Source of the DNA: an uncultured Paracoccaceae bacterium
GTDB lineage: Bacteria; Pseudomonadota; Alphaproteobacteria; Rhodobacterales; Rhodobacteraceae
NCBI GenBank assembly: GCA_937922155.1
Contig: CAKZVL010000005.1
Coordinates: forward strand, 1 to 43,735
Length of the DNA: 43,735 nucleotides
Direction of reading: 5' to 3'
The notes beneath the pieces were generated by a model that worked only from the letters and a program-made list of their open reading frames with translations, made no database searches and was not told the origin of the DNA. The position numbers and the translations under genes were made by a program. Positions 16,946 through 25,943 of this stretch are shown here, piece by piece (positions within the stretch are counted from its first letter, which is position 1; each line of letters begins with the position of its first letter).

Positions 16946-16970
16946 TGTATCATCTTGCCAAAAAATACTC
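16946..16970 (+). repeat. Rhodobacterales-type extragenic repeat, copy B
   Basis: A core-only copy, TGTATCATCTTGCCAAAAAA followed by TACTC, without the GCC-rich tail seen in copies A and C. It lies 13 bases beyond the DUF1491 stop codon and is inverted relative to copy A. Confidence 0.75.
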
Positions 16971-16983
16971 CAAAACCGTCAGA

Positions 16984-17310
16984 TCATGCCAATGAAGGAT
17001 CGTCCAACAAGTGGCGGGCGTCTTTGTCTTCGACTTCGATTACCCAAAGGTCAGGATCAAAGCTGCGTTGTGCCGTGACTGACGTATCCACGTCCGTTTC
17101 CCGGCCTTCGCTGAGCACAACCCAGGTTCGATCCCCAGACATCAAATCAAAGGCACGTTGATAAAGCCGTGCGTTCCCGTCCAATGTATTCAGCTTGATC
17201 AAAACAGCCCCTGCCGTCGTATCCCCCTTGGCCACAACAAAGGCCGGAATATTCAAAAGGCTGAGGCGTTTGAGGTAGGCCGCGACCCAAATCTCGGCCC
17301 TGAGCCTCAT
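16984..17310 (-). CDS. DUF1491 family protein
   Basis: A 108-residue protein with the DUF1491 features: [20 protein letters not shown] at the start, VVAKGDTTAGAVLIKLNTLD near 25-44, YQRAFDLMSG near 49-58, and the ending DPDLWVIEVEDKDARHLLDD. Function is unknown. It overlaps the era stop by 4 bases, and an era-DUF1491-recO order is usual in Rhodobacterales, so a link to RNA or ribosome metabolism through Era is possible but only inferred. Confidence 0.88.
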   Translation of the reverse strand: MRLRAEIWVAAYLKRLSLLNIPAFVVAKGDTTAGAVLIKLNTLDGNARLYQRAFDLMSGDRTWVVLSEGRETDVDTSVTAQRSFDPDLWVIEVEDKDARHLLDDPSLA

Positions 17311-18209
17311 GAATTGCCATCCTTAAAGTTTAGCCCCATTTCCGAATATCGTTCCGCATCTTCCAGCCAGTTGGGCCGCACTTTAACCTTTAGGAACAGG
17401 TGCACGCGGCGGCCCAAAAACTCTTCTAATTCTTCGCGGGCGGCTTTGCTGACCGCTTTGATCGTTTCACCCTTGTTGCCCAGCACGATGCCCTTGTGCC
17501 CGTCGCGCATCACGTAAATCAGCTGATCCACACGCGCCGTGCCGTCTTTGCGTTCTTCCCAGTTTTCAGTCTCAACCGTTAACTGGTAAGGCAATTCTTG
17601 GTGTAGGCGCAGCGTCAGTTTTTCGCGCGTCATTTCGGCGGCGATCATGCGCATGGGCAAATCGGACAGCTGATCCTCGGGATACAACCACGGCCCCTCG
17701 GGCAGGGCGCCTGCCAGCCATGTGCGCAGCTGGTCGCAACCGTGGCCCTTTTCAGCAGAGATCATAAAGGTTTCTTCAAACGCAAAGGCCTCGTTCAGCT
17801 CTTGGGTCAGCTCCAGCAGCTTTTCGGTGGGCACGCGATCAATTTTGTTGATCGCCAGCGCAATGCGCCGTTGCCCAAAATCACCCAACGTGTCCAGAAT
17901 GGCTTGCACGCCTTCGGTCAGCCCCCGGTTCGCTTCGATCAACAGCACGACGACATCTGCATCTGCCGCCCCGCCCCAGGCGGCGGCGACCATGGCACGG
18001 TCCAACCTGCGGCGCGGCTGAAACAGACCGGGCGTGTCGACAAAGACCAACTGGCTGCCCCCTTCCATCGCTACGCCGCGAATGCGCGCCCGCGTTGTTT
18101 GCACCTTGTGGGTGACGATGCTGACCTTGGCGCCCACCATCCGGTTCAACAGCGTGGATTTGCCTGCGTTCGGCTCTCCGATCAGGGCAATGAAACCAGC
18201 ACGGGTCAT
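17307..18209 (-). CDS. era: GTPase Era
   Basis: An essential GTPase that binds 16S rRNA near its 3' end during 30S subunit maturation. The 300-residue protein has G1 [10 protein letters not shown] (11-20), the effector region TRARIRG, G3 FVDTPGLF near 54, G4 NKIDRV near 120, and a C-terminal KH domain containing [28 protein letters not shown] split over residues about 232-259. The GEPN form (in place of GRPN) is common in this group. It overlaps rnc by 4 bases and DUF1491 by 4 bases, so the three are translated together. Confidence 0.96.
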   Translation of the reverse strand: MTRAGFIALIGEPNAGKSTLLNRMVGAKVSIVTHKVQTTRARIRGVAMEGGSQLVFVDTPGLFQPRRRLDRAMVAAAWGGAADADVVVLLIEANRGLTEGVQAILDTLGDFGQRRIALAINKIDRVPTEKLLELTQELNEAFAFEETFMISAEKGHGCDQLRTWLAGALPEGPWLYPEDQLSDLPMRMIAAEMTREKLTLRLHQELPYQLTVETENWEERKDGTARVDQLIYVMRDGHKGIVLGNKGETIKAVSKAAREELEEFLGRRVHLFLKVKVRPNWLEDAERYSEMGLNFKDGNS

Positions 18210-18886
18210 GTGGATACTTTCTCTAGCAGGGCGCTTGCGGCGGCTTGTTCTGCGTGGCGTTTGGACCCAGCGACGGCCTGTTCATGCGCGCCAGAAGCCA
18301 AGCGCACTTCGATCGTAAACATAGGCTGATGATCCGGCCCATCACGGGCCACTTCGATATATTGCGGCGGCGCTTCGCCGCGGGCTTGTGCCCATTCCTG
18401 CAGGGCGGTTTTCGCATCGCGCGCATCGCTTTTCACTTCCGTAATGCGCGGCCCCCAAAGGCGGATCACCATCGCCTCCGCCGCACCATATCCGGCGTCC
18501 AGATAAACCGCCGCGATCACCGCTTCCATCGCATCCGCCAGCAACGCGTCTTTGCGCCGCCCGCCTGATTTCATCTCAGAACGGCCCAGTTTCAGCACAG
18601 AGCCCATATCAATCTGACGCGCCACATCCGCGCAGGCTTCCTTGCGCACAAGCGCGTTAAAGCGCGGCGCAAGCTGCCCCTCAGAGGCGCTCTTGTCCGC
18701 CTTGAGCAGCGCATCCGCCATCACAAGGCCCAACACCCGGTCGCCCAAGAATTCCAGCCGCTGATTGTCATCCCGGTTGGCGGTCATCATCGACGAATGC
18801 GTCACCGCGCGAACCAAAAGCGCGGGGTCGGCAAATTCATGGCCCAACCGGTCCTGAAAGTCTGTAAGGTCGCCAGACAGCTTCAC
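18206..18886 (-). CDS. rnc: Ribonuclease III
   Basis: Cuts double-stranded RNA, including the rRNA precursor. The 226-residue enzyme has the signature [20 protein letters not shown] (41-60) with catalytic Glu and Asp residues, a second conserved [19 protein letters not shown] segment, and a C-terminal dsRNA-binding domain (about 155-223) with [15 protein letters not shown] start at GTG 18886, which overlaps the lepB stop as GTGA exactly like neighbouring junctions, with AAGG upstream; an ATG 11 codons earlier would overlap lepB by 37 bases. Confidence 0.94.
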   Translation of the reverse strand: MKLSGDLTDFQDRLGHEFADPALLVRAVTHSSMMTANRDDNQRLEFLGDRVLGLVMADALLKADKSASEGQLAPRFNALVRKEACADVARQIDMGSVLKLGRSEMKSGGRRKDALLADAMEAVIAAVYLDAGYGAAEAMVIRLWGPRITEVKSDARDAKTALQEWAQARGEAPPQYIEVARDGPDHQPMFTIEVRLASGAHEQAVAGSKRHAEQAAASALLEKVST

Positions 18887-19722
18887 TCGATCGCCTTGAA
18901 ATAGCGGTCGCTGCGCCATGTCCAGAACGCCAGCATCGCCCGACCAGCGGAAGAAAACATGATCCGGTCTGCACGGCCAACGATGTCTTCGCGCGGGACA
19001 AATCCAACACCGCGCGCGGTTTGCGCAACCCGGCTGTCAGTGGAATTGTCACGGTTGTCACCCATGAAAAAGAAATGATCCTCAGGCACCGTGTAAACAC
19101 CCGTATCGTCTGATCGCTGCTCTCCGATATCCAAAATCGAATGACGCACGCCATTGGGCAGCGTTTCATACTGGCGCACCTTTGGGCATTCCGCACCGGG
19201 GCCAACAGCCTGATTGCCACTACACCGGGGCGGCACCCCTTGGGGGCCTTGCAGTTCCATCGTTTCCACAAACGTCCCGCCCGCCTCTAGCTGAACAGGT
19301 TCATCATTGATGTGCAGCACGCCGCCCTTCATCTGAATGCGATCACCCGGCAAGCCGATCAAGCGTTTGATGAAATCAACACCCGTCACAGGGTGGCGAA
19401 AGACAACGACGTCGCCTTGTTCTGGTTCTGATCCCATAATCCGATCTGTGCGCCCTTTGAGGAAGCCACAGAAATCATCGGCCCCCACATCCACGCCAAG
19501 ACTTGGAATACGGATCGACGGACAAGACGCATAGGAATAGCCATAGGCCATTTTATTGACGAACAGGAAATCACCGATCAGCAGCGTGTCTTTCATTGAT
19601 CCGGTCGGAATCCAGAACGGCTGGAAAAACAGGGTGCGAAACGCCCCTGCGATCAACAGGGCGTAAACCACTGTTTTGACTGTCTCAATGATGCTTGCAC
19701 CAAAACTGGTTTTCTCTGCCAT
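18883..19722 (-). CDS. lepB: Signal peptidase I
   Basis: Membrane serine protease that removes signal peptides from exported proteins. One N-terminal helix (about 10-33) is followed by the catalytic serine Ser42 in [11 protein letters not shown] and the general base Lys119 in [29 protein letters not shown] near 212-226 is the third conserved box. At 279 residues it has a long periplasmic insertion between boxes, normal for alphaproteobacteria. It is 51 bases after acpS and overlaps rnc by 4 bases. Confidence 0.96.
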   Translation of the reverse strand: MAEKTSFGASIIETVKTVVYALLIAGAFRTLFFQPFWIPTGSMKDTLLIGDFLFVNKMAYGYSYASCPSIRIPSLGVDVGADDFCGFLKGRTDRIMGSEPEQGDVVVFRHPVTGVDFIKRLIGLPGDRIQMKGGVLHINDEPVQLEAGGTFVETMELQGPQGVPPRCSGNQAVGPGAECPKVRQYETLPNGVRHSILDIGEQRSDDTGVYTVPEDHFFFMGDNRDNSTDSRVAQTARGVGFVPREDIVGRADRIMFSSAGRAMLAFWTWRSDRYFKAIE

Positions 19723-19773
19723 CAGAACGTTCCTTAACGGTTTGGGGCTTCATGCGTGGCTTGCCGGTCCAAG

Positions 19774-20181
19774 TCAAGCATCGGGCAAGGGTCTGGCTTC
19801 AATCACAACAAAGGCCTGCGCCCATGGGCGGTCATCGGTCAAGGTTACATGGATGATCGCATCATGGCCCGGCGGGGTCATGCTGGCCAAACGCTCTGCC
19901 GCCCATCCGGTGACAGCCATCACAGGCTGGCCTGTGTCCAGATTGCTAACAGCCATGTCTTTCCACGCGATGCCCATGCGCAATCCGGTGCCCAGCGCCT
20001 TGGAACAGGCTTCTTTGGCGGCCCAGCGTTTGGCATAAGTGCCCGCCACATCTTTGCGCCGCTCCGCTTTGCGCTGTTCTACCTCAGTGAACACCCGGTT
20101 GCGAAACCGGTCACCAAAACGATCCAAGGTGCCTTGGATACGTTCAATGTTCGCAAGGTCAGTGCCGATGCCAAGGATCAT
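19774..20181 (-). CDS. acpS: Holo-[acyl-carrier-protein] synthase
   Basis: Transfers 4'-phosphopantetheine from CoA to acyl carrier protein, activating fatty acid synthesis. The 135-residue product has [12 protein letters not shown] with Asp8, and the magnesium-binding [18 protein letters not shown] with Glu57. I start at ATG 20181, which overlaps the Dabb gene's stop as ATGA; a longer frame upstream adds 15 non-conserved residues. The acpS-lepB-rnc-era order is conserved in alphaproteobacteria. Confidence 0.94.
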   Translation of the reverse strand: MILGIGTDLANIERIQGTLDRFGDRFRNRVFTEVEQRKAERRKDVAGTYAKRWAAKEACSKALGTGLRMGIAWKDMAVSNLDTGQPVMAVTGWAAERLASMTPPGHDAIIHVTLTDDRPWAQAFVVIEARPLPDA

Positions 20182-20486
20182 ACGTCTAAATCCATCACCA
20201 TAATCCCCGCAGCCCCACCGCGACACATCGCCACCAACCGCGCGCCCAGCGCCTTGTGGGTCGCATCATCGGCATAGGCCGACAGCGCCGCCGCATCGTT
20301 AAAGGTGCAGATGAACCCATACGGATACTCTTGCGATTTGCGTTCAAAGTCGCGGTTGATCCCATGTTCAAAGGCCACAAATCCGTCGATCTGCGGCTGC
20401 AAATCTGCCAACCCCTGCATCACGTCGCCCAGGTCCTTGGCGTTGTGACCGGGTTCAAGGTTTAGCATCACGATATGACGGATCAT
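20178..20486 (-). CDS. Dabb family stress-responsive barrel protein
   Basis: A 102-residue single-domain protein with the dimeric alpha/beta-barrel (Dabb) pattern: [13 protein letters not shown] at the start, [17 protein letters not shown] near 35-51, [19 protein letters not shown] and [13 protein letters not shown]. Such proteins form small ferredoxin-like dimers; substrate or role is unknown for most. It overlaps acpS and the LysE-type gene by 4 bases on either side, so it belongs to the housekeeping operon without an evident functional tie. Confidence 0.86.
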   Translation of the reverse strand: MIRHIVMLNLEPGHNAKDLGDVMQGLADLQPQIDGFVAFEHGINRDFERKSQEYPYGFICTFNDAAALSAYADDATHKALGARLVAMCRGGAAGIMVMDLDV

Positions 20487-21091
20487 GTCAGCCTCGTGGT
20501 GAGCAGTTTCAAACTCGCCAGCCCAAACAACACGCCAAAGGCCACATCAAACGCGCGCCGCATCTGCAGATACCCCCGCGCAATCGGCGCAGACGAAAAC
20601 AGGATCGCATAACCCAAGAACATCAGCGCCGATACGCTGATCAACATCCCAAACAACGACCAGACCTGCGTGGCATCCGCGCCCATAGGCAAGGCAATGG
20701 CATAGATCGACCCCCAAGCCAAAATCGCCTTGGGATTGGTCAAGTGCAGCAGCATCCCCTTGGCAAACAGGCGCGAGGTCAAAAGCGGTGTGTGCGTTGC
20801 AGGTTTTGGAAACATCGCGCTGCGCAAGGATTTGATCGCAAGGTACAACAGATACAGCGCGCCAGCGTAACGGATCACTTCAAACATCCACGCATTGGCC
20901 ATCATGATCGCGCTCAGGCCAAGGGCCGCCGCAATACCCCATGCCGCTGATCCGCATAAAACACCGCTCGCAATTGCCAAACCGGACCGCCGCCCAAGGT
21001 TCACAGACGTCCCCGTGATCGCCAAGGTCGCCGGCCCGGGGCTGCCACCCGCAATGGCCCAACCCAAAAGGATGAGGTAAATCTCAGCCCC
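20483..21091 (-). CDS. LysE/RhtB family transporter
   Basis: A 202-residue inner-membrane protein with about six hydrophobic segments. The opening MGAEIYLILLGWAIAGGSPG and the following PATLAI match the LysE/RhtB exporters (the GPxxA-type motif here GGSPGPATL), which expel amino acids or homoserine lactones. LTNPKAILAWGSIYAIAL near 128 is the second family block. The start at 21091 overlaps the pdxJ stop by 8 bases; a longer frame begins inside pdxJ. The exported compound cannot be predicted. Confidence 0.86.
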   Translation of the reverse strand, partial: GAEIYLILLGWAIAGGSPGPATLAITGTSVNLGRRSGLAIASGVLCGSAAWGIAAALGLSAIMMANAWMFEVIRYAGALYLLYLAIKSLRSAMFPKPATHTPLLTSRLFAKGMLLHLTNPKAILAWGSIYAIALPMGADATQVWSLFGMLISVSALMFLGYAILFSSAPIARGYLQMRRAFDVAFGVLFGLASLKLLTTRLT

Positions 21092-21839
21092 CATTGCGCG
21101 CCTCATCCATGCAGCGGCGCATCTCGGCAATCGCCGGGCCCAACCCGCGAAAAATTGCCTCGCCAATGATGAAATGCCCGATGTTCAGCTCTGCAACCTG
21201 CGGCAAGGCAGCAATCGGGCCAACGCTGTCATAGGTCAACCCATGGCCCACATGAACCTCTAGCCCGATTGAGGCACCATAGGCCACCATGTCCGTGATC
21301 TTGGCCAACTCATCATCCCGCGTCGCCCAATCCCCTTCGGCCCAGGCATCAGCGTAAGCCCCCGCGTGCAGTTCCACCACAGGCGCGCCGATCCGGGCAG
21401 AGGCATCAAGCTGCGCCTTATCGGCTGCAACAAACATCGACACACGCGCCCCCGCCCCGCGTAGCGGTTCAATGAACGCAGCCAGTGCGTTGTCGTTGGC
21501 AACCACATCCAAACCACCCTCCGTCGTGCGCTCCTCACGCTTTTCAGGGACCAAACAGACCGCATGGGGTTTATGACGCAGCGCAATCGCCTGCATTTCA
21601 TCCGTCGCGGCCATCTCGAAATTCAGCGGAACGCGCAAGGCCTCCATCAAACCATCAATGTCGCTGTCGATGATATGGCGGCGGTCTTCGCGCAGGTGGG
21701 CCGTGATCCCATCCGCGCCCGCGTCCTGCGCGATCAGGGCCGCGCGCACAGGGTCCGGCACGTTTCCACCACGGGCATTGCGCACCGTCGCGACGTGGTC
21801 GATGTTCACACCCAAACGCAGCTTATCCATGTCACTCAC
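21084..21839 (-). CDS. pdxJ: Pyridoxine 5'-phosphate synthase
   Basis: Condenses 1-deoxyxylulose 5-phosphate with 3-amino-2-oxopropyl phosphate to make pyridoxine 5'-phosphate (vitamin B6). The 251-residue TIM-barrel protein has LRLGVNIDHVATVRNARGG near 7-25, the catalytic DGITAHLREDRRHI near 43-56, FEMAATDEMQAIALRHKPHA, CLVPEKREERTTEGGLDV, VVELHAGAYADAW and LNIGHFIIGEAIFRGL. An internal ATG at codon 4 is an alternative start. The gene begins 62 bases after the DUF2062 stop and leads into the LysE-Dabb-acpS chain. Confidence 0.96.
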   Translation of the reverse strand: MSDMDKLRLGVNIDHVATVRNARGGNVPDPVRAALIAQDAGADGITAHLREDRRHIIDSDIDGLMEALRVPLNFEMAATDEMQAIALRHKPHAVCLVPEKREERTTEGGLDVVANDNALAAFIEPLRGAGARVSMFVAADKAQLDASARIGAPVVELHAGAYADAWAEGDWATRDDELAKITDMVAYGASIGLEVHVGHGLTYDSVGPIAALPQVAELNIGHFIIGEAIFRGLGPAIAEMRRCMDEARNGG

Positions 21840-21901
21840 TTTCCTCTACATTCCAGCAAAGCCTAGACGTTTGGCGCAGCCTTGCCATACAAAATGGGGC
21901 T

Positions 21902-22537
21902 CTAATTCTTTAACTCGCCCATTTTCTTGCGCAATTTCTTGCGGCGGCGGTTCTGGTAAGCGGTGATCAGCGGCACAGACAGGTAATAACACACCGTGGC
22001 GGCAATGACGCCGGGCAAAAGCCCCCCGACCATATAGGGCCAATAGACCTCGTGCCAAAACTCTGACAACCCACGCCAATCCATCGTCTCATCGGAAAAG
22101 ATCGCCTGAAAGTTCTGCCCCAAATCAGCAAACGCATTTGAAAACCGACAGCCAATACTGCAATTCTCAGGACCACCGCCTGTAAACAAATGCCTGTCCA
22201 TCGGACGCCCCAAAATGGTGTACCCCGTCCCAAGCGAGGCGACGCCAATCGGGATATAGGTCAGCGGATTGCCAAAAAACGTGCCCATCAAGGCCGACAG
22301 GATATTGCCGCGCATGATCGCCGCAAGGCCCGCCGCGATGAAAAAGTGGAATCCGTAAAACGGTGTGAACGACGTAAAGACCCCCGCCCAAACCCCACGC
22401 GAAATGCGCTGCGGTGTGTCCGGCAATCGGCGCAGGCGATGCTTGACGTACTCAAACGCCCGCGCCCAGCCACCGCGCGGCCAGACAAAATCGCGCACGG
22501 CCCTCCAGGCTGGCCGTCTGTCCCTACGCTTGAACAC
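21902..22537 (-). CDS. DUF2062 membrane protein
   Basis: A 211-residue inner-membrane protein. A basic N-terminus is followed by the DUF2062 core: GVWAGVFTSFTPFYGFHFFI near 48-67, GNILSALMGTFFGNPLTYIP near 77-96 and a final hydrophobic segment around MVGGLLPGVIAATVCYYLSV, ending in a lysine/arginine-rich tail. Function is unknown; the family sometimes lies beside glycosyltransferases. Here it starts 16 bases after rsh and precedes pdxJ, probably within the same transcript. Confidence 0.87.
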   Translation of the reverse strand: MFKRRDRRPAWRAVRDFVWPRGGWARAFEYVKHRLRRLPDTPQRISRGVWAGVFTSFTPFYGFHFFIAAGLAAIMRGNILSALMGTFFGNPLTYIPIGVASLGTGYTILGRPMDRHLFTGGGPENCSIGCRFSNAFADLGQNFQAIFSDETMDWRGLSEFWHEVYWPYMVGGLLPGVIAATVCYYLSVPLITAYQNRRRKKLRKKMGELKN

Positions 22538-22553
22538 GTGTCATGCCCCTTGC

Positions 22554-24686
22554 CTATTCCCGTACATTGGCCTGCCCCAAATCACGATGCCGCGCGACAG
22601 AGCTGACGGTGTTTTCAGCTTCTAACGCCGTAACCACCCTGTGCAAATGCTCACTATCGCGCAGATCCACGTCAATCATCAGTCGATAATAATCTGGTTT
22701 GCGATCCACGAATTTCAAATCGGAGATATTGGCCTCTTGTTCGGCGATCAGGCTACAGATGCGGCCCAGAACCCCAGTGTTGTTGCTGATGGAAATATCA
22801 ATCGTCACGCTGTTGGTGGCCGGATGGGTGCCCTCTTGCCAATGCACATCGACCCAGCGATCTAATTGTTCCTCAAAATCAACAAGGGCTTCGCAGTCAA
22901 TCGCATGGACCACAACGCCCTGACCGCGATAGGTGATCCCAACGATCCGCTCCCCCGGGACTGGTCGACAGCACAAGGCGCGCTGATGGGTCTGATCAGG
23001 CCCAAGGCCGACAACCGCCCGCTCCTTTTCCACCTCATTGCCCCGGTGTTCGACCAGATCAGGATAAATCGACGCCACAACCTCGCGCGCGCTCAGCTCT
23101 GCACTGCCCAGCCGCAACAACATTTCATCCACGTCATTGCCAAAAACAAACGACTTTGCCGCCGTTCTCAGCGCCTTTTCAGTGGCGCGTTTGCCGACGT
23201 TTTCAAACGCGACACGCGCCAACTCTCGGCCCAGTTGCATGAACTTTTCGCGGTCTTCCTCGCGCAGGGATTTGCGGATCGCGGTCTTGGCTCGGCCCGT
23301 CACAGCAATATCAATCCAAGGCACCTGCGGCTTTTGCCCTTCGGCAATGATGATATCCACCGATTGCCCGTTCTTCAGACGGGTCCAAAGCGGCACGCGG
23401 ATACCATCGACCTTGGCACCAACGCATTTGGAGCCGATCCGCGTATGAATAGCATAGGCAAAATCAATCGGCGTCGCCCCACGGGGTAGTTTGATGACAT
23501 CGCCCTTGGGCGTGAAACAGAATACCTGATCGGTATACATTTCCAGCTTCACGGCCTCCAAGAACTCATCGTGATCGTGATCGTCGTCTAGACGTTCGGT
23601 CAGCATGGAAATCCATTTGACGGGATCAACAGCAAACCGGTTTTCAACCCGTTCCCCATTGCGATAGGACCAATGCGCAGCAACGCCCGTCTCAGCCACC
23701 TCATGCATTTCGCGGGTGCGGATCTGCACCTCAACCCGCTTCCCATCGCGCCCCGACACCGTGGTGTGGATAGATCGATAGCCGTTGGATTTCGGCTGGC
23801 TGATATAATCCTTAAACCGGCCCGGCACCGCGCGCCAACGCTGGTGGATCGCGCCCAGAACGGCGTAACACTCCGCCTCCGTGGCCGTTAGAATGCGAAA
23901 CCCATAGATGTCAGACAGCCGGCTAAAGCCTTGGTCCTTTTCCTGCATCTTGCGCCAAATACTATAGGGCTTTTTGGCGCGACCATGAACCTCGGCCTTG
24001 ATACTGGCCTTTTCCAGTTCCACCCGCATATCTGCGGTAATCTGCTGCACCACATCACCGGTTTCCCGCTGCAAGGTGATAAACCGTCGAATGATCGAAT
24101 TGCGCGCCTCAGGGTTCAGAACGCGAAACGCAAGATCCTCCAGCTCTTCGCGCATCCACTGCATCCCCATGCGCCCAGCAAGGGGGGCATAGATATCCAT
24201 CGTCTCGCGCGCCTTTTGCACCTGTTTTTCCGGCTTCATCGACTTGATCGTGCGCATATTATGCAGCCGGTCGGTCAGTTTTACCAAGGTCACGCGCAAA
24301 TCGCGACTGGTCGCCATAAACAGCTTGCGGAAATTTTCCGCCTGCTTCGTATGGGCAGAGTTCAGCTGCAGATTGGTCAGTTTGGTCACACCATCCACAA
24401 GATCCGCAATTTCGCGACCAAACCGCTCCTCAACAACCGTATAACTGGCAGAGGTGTCTTCAATCGTGTCGTGCAAAAGGGCTGTGATCAGCGTGGCATC
24501 ATCCATCTGCTGTTCGGCGAGCAATCGAGCGACTGCAACGGGATGGGTGAAATACGGATCACCAGAATGGCGAAATTGCCCGTCGTGCATTTCTGCACCA
24601 AAGGCAAACGCATCCCGCATCAACTCTTCATTGGTGTTTGGATTATAGGTGCGGACCAGCGCTGTCAGGTCATCAACAGTCGTCAT
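22554..24686 (-). CDS. rsh: Bifunctional (p)ppGpp synthetase/hydrolase Rsh
   Basis: Makes and degrades the alarmone (p)ppGpp. The 710-residue protein has the order: HD hydrolase domain with LLHDTIEDT (71-79) and RLHNMRT near 138; synthetase domain with YGFRILTATEAECY, the RFKDYISQPKSNGYRSIHTT block (RxKD motif near 290, typical of bifunctional enzymes) and EVQIRTREMHEVAE; TGS domain (VFCFTPKGDVIKLPRGATPI near 400); and a C-terminal ACT domain (about 630-700). Both catalytic sites look intact. It follows rpoZ by 41 bases, the standard alphaproteobacterial and enterobacterial rpoZ-rsh order. Confidence 0.96.
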   Translation of the reverse strand: MTTVDDLTALVRTYNPNTNEELMRDAFAFGAEMHDGQFRHSGDPYFTHPVAVARLLAEQQMDDATLITALLHDTIEDTSASYTVVEERFGREIADLVDGVTKLTNLQLNSAHTKQAENFRKLFMATSRDLRVTLVKLTDRLHNMRTIKSMKPEKQVQKARETMDIYAPLAGRMGMQWMREELEDLAFRVLNPEARNSIIRRFITLQRETGDVVQQITADMRVELEKASIKAEVHGRAKKPYSIWRKMQEKDQGFSRLSDIYGFRILTATEAECYAVLGAIHQRWRAVPGRFKDYISQPKSNGYRSIHTTVSGRDGKRVEVQIRTREMHEVAETGVAAHWSYRNGERVENRFAVDPVKWISMLTERLDDDHDHDEFLEAVKLEMYTDQVFCFTPKGDVIKLPRGATPIDFAYAIHTRIGSKCVGAKVDGIRVPLWTRLKNGQSVDIIIAEGQKPQVPWIDIAVTGRAKTAIRKSLREEDREKFMQLGRELARVAFENVGKRATEKALRTAAKSFVFGNDVDEMLLRLGSAELSAREVVASIYPDLVEHRGNEVEKERAVVGLGPDQTHQRALCCRPVPGERIVGITYRGQGVVVHAIDCEALVDFEEQLDRWVDVHWQEGTHPATNSVTIDISISNNTGVLGRICSLIAEQEANISDLKFVDRKPDYYRLMIDVDLRDSEHLHRVVTALEAENTVSSVARHRDLGQANVRE

Positions 24687-24727
24687 ATCGGTCCGGCACC
24701 TTTATCATACAGGCCGGGGAACCAGCC

Positions 24728-25081
24728 TTAGCTCTGCCCTTGCGCTTCCATCAGCGCACGCAGCAGTTTCTCTTCGGACATATCGTCCTCTTGCGGCTTG
24801 TCGGGTTCTGCGCCCATCAACAGCGCCATGCTGTCTTCTTCTGGCTCATCCACCTCGATCTGGGTCTGATGCGCTTCGATCATCCGCTCCCGCAGATCAT
24901 CGGCCTGCTGTGTTTCCTCTGCAATCTCACGCAGGGACACGACAGGGTTCTTGTCATTGTCACGGCTAACAGTCGTGGGCGAGCCCGAGGAAATCTCACG
25001 TGCGCGATGGGCGGCAAGCATTACCAACTCAAACCGGTTGGGGACTTTATCGACGCAATCTTCAACGGTAACGCGGGCCAT
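24728..25081 (-). CDS. rpoZ: RNA polymerase omega subunit
   Basis: The smallest core polymerase subunit, which helps fold beta-prime and forms part of a ppGpp site in proteobacteria. The 117-residue product has [20 protein letters not shown] at the start, then [12 protein letters not shown] and [11 protein letters not shown], all diagnostic; the acidic C-terminal extension (residues about 75-117) is typical of the group. A TAGGAGA ribosome-binding site lies upstream and TATATT just before it could be a -10 element. It heads the minus-strand housekeeping block. Confidence 0.95.
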   Translation of the reverse strand: MARVTVEDCVDKVPNRFELVMLAAHRAREISSGSPTTVSRDNDKNPVVSLREIAEETQQADDLRERMIEAHQTQIEVDEPEEDSMALLMGAEPDKPQEDDMSEEKLLRALMEAQGQS

Positions 25082-25260
25082 CAGGCATTCTCCTACAATA
25101 TAGGCTGGATCAGAAATCAGGACATAAGGGCTGTTGGCAATATTGACAAGGCGATTGTTGGCGGGTCAGGGCGCGTGCCATGGTCAGATCACATAGCCAG
25201 CAAGTGGCATACAAGCCAAACGGCTTCCGGTCGGGCCAACTAGGCTTTGGTCAATGCACG

Positions 25261-25296
25261 AAAAAAGAACCCCCGCCAGACCAAATCTGACGGGGG
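25261..25296 (-). terminator. Intrinsic terminator of the TPDTG-repeat lipoprotein gene
   Basis: On the minus strand, CCCCCGTCAGA (25296-25286) pairs with TCTGGCGGGGG (25280-25270) with one G-U pair and a 5-base loop, followed by TTCTTTTTT (25269-25261). The hairpin starts 8 bases beyond the gene's stop codon. The remaining gap to rpoZ (25082-25260) shows no gene. Confidence 0.88.
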
Positions 25297-25304
25297 TAAA
25301 ACCA

Positions 25305-25904
25305 TTATTCGTCGACAAAACCGGGAGGCGGTCCAGGTTTGATCGGATCTGGTGTCGCCGGTTCCGGAGTTGTCGTGTCAGTGCCAACGTCCGGCCCCGA
25401 CCCAGTATCCGGTGTCGTTGTCCCAGTATCAGGCGTCACCGCCCCGGTATCAGGCGTTGTTGTGCCAGTATCAGGCGTTGTAGCACCAGTATCAGGCGTT
25501 GTTGTACCAGTATCAGGCGTCACCGCTCCAGTATCAGGCGTCGTTGTGCCAGTATCAGGCGTTACCGCCCCAGTGTCAGGCGTCGTTGTGCCAGTATCTG
25601 GCGTCACCGCACCAGTATCCGGCGTATCCGGATCATTGTCAGTCGTATCATCGTTCACAACAGTGACGCCGAGGACTTCTGTCGGCGGTCTGTCAAAATT
25701 ACCGTCGTCGTCAGCACCCACTCTGTCGCCAAAGAAATTGCGTGGCGTCACAGTCGGCACCGCTTGGGCAACACAATTGTCCTCAACGGTCTGATACTTA
25801 TCCCAAACCTGCGCTTCACGATCACAAATAATCGGCGGAGGCGTTTTTGCGCACGCGGCCAACGAAATGGCAGAAACGGCACATACGATCATGTAGGTTT
25901 TCAT
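25305..25904 (-). CDS. Lipoprotein with TPDTG heptad repeats
   Basis: A 199-residue lipoprotein. The signal peptide MKTYMIVCAVSAISLAACAK has the lipobox SLAAC with Cys18. Residues about 20-90 are non-repetitive and contain two cysteines (IICDREAQ, VEDNCVAQ). Residues about 91-167 consist of eleven 7-residue units TPDTGxx, mostly alternating AV and TT in the last two positions, then a proline-rich end PEPATPDPIKPGPPPGFVDE. The Pro/Thr/Asp repeat should be extended and acidic, suggesting a stalk or spacer at the outer membrane. I do not recognise the family. A strong terminator follows. Confidence 0.85.
   Translation of the reverse strand: MKTYMIVCAVSAISLAACAKTPPPIICDREAQVWDKYQTVEDNCVAQAVPTVTPRNFFGDRVGADDDGNFDRPPTEVLGVTVVNDDTTDNDPDTPDTGAVTPDTGTTTPDTGAVTPDTGTTTPDTGAVTPDTGTTTPDTGATTPDTGTTTPDTGAVTPDTGTTTPDTGSGPDVGTDTTTPEPATPDPIKPGPPPGFVDE
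25402..25632 (-). repeat. Eleven tandem 21-bp repeats inside the lipoprotein gene
   Basis: A 21-base unit with core CCAGTATCAGGCGT (plus-strand reading) starts at 25402 and recurs every 21 bases up to the unit starting at 25612. Alternate units are more alike, so the higher-order unit is 42 bases. The period is a multiple of three, so copy-number change would keep the reading frame. Confidence 0.92.
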
Positions 25905-25943
25905 GTCAGCATCCTATCATTGGCTGATTTTGAGGCGAAAAAT

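Noticed and set aside
22866-23489. Plus-strand 207-codon frame opposite rsh
   Set aside because: Shadow of the well-supported rsh frame, with no motif of its own; several similar long shadows occur because of the biased codon use.
25402-25632. Regular repeats that could be mistaken for a CRISPR array
   Set aside because: Units are contiguous at 21 bases with no spacers and they encode a heptad in frame; no cas genes are present.
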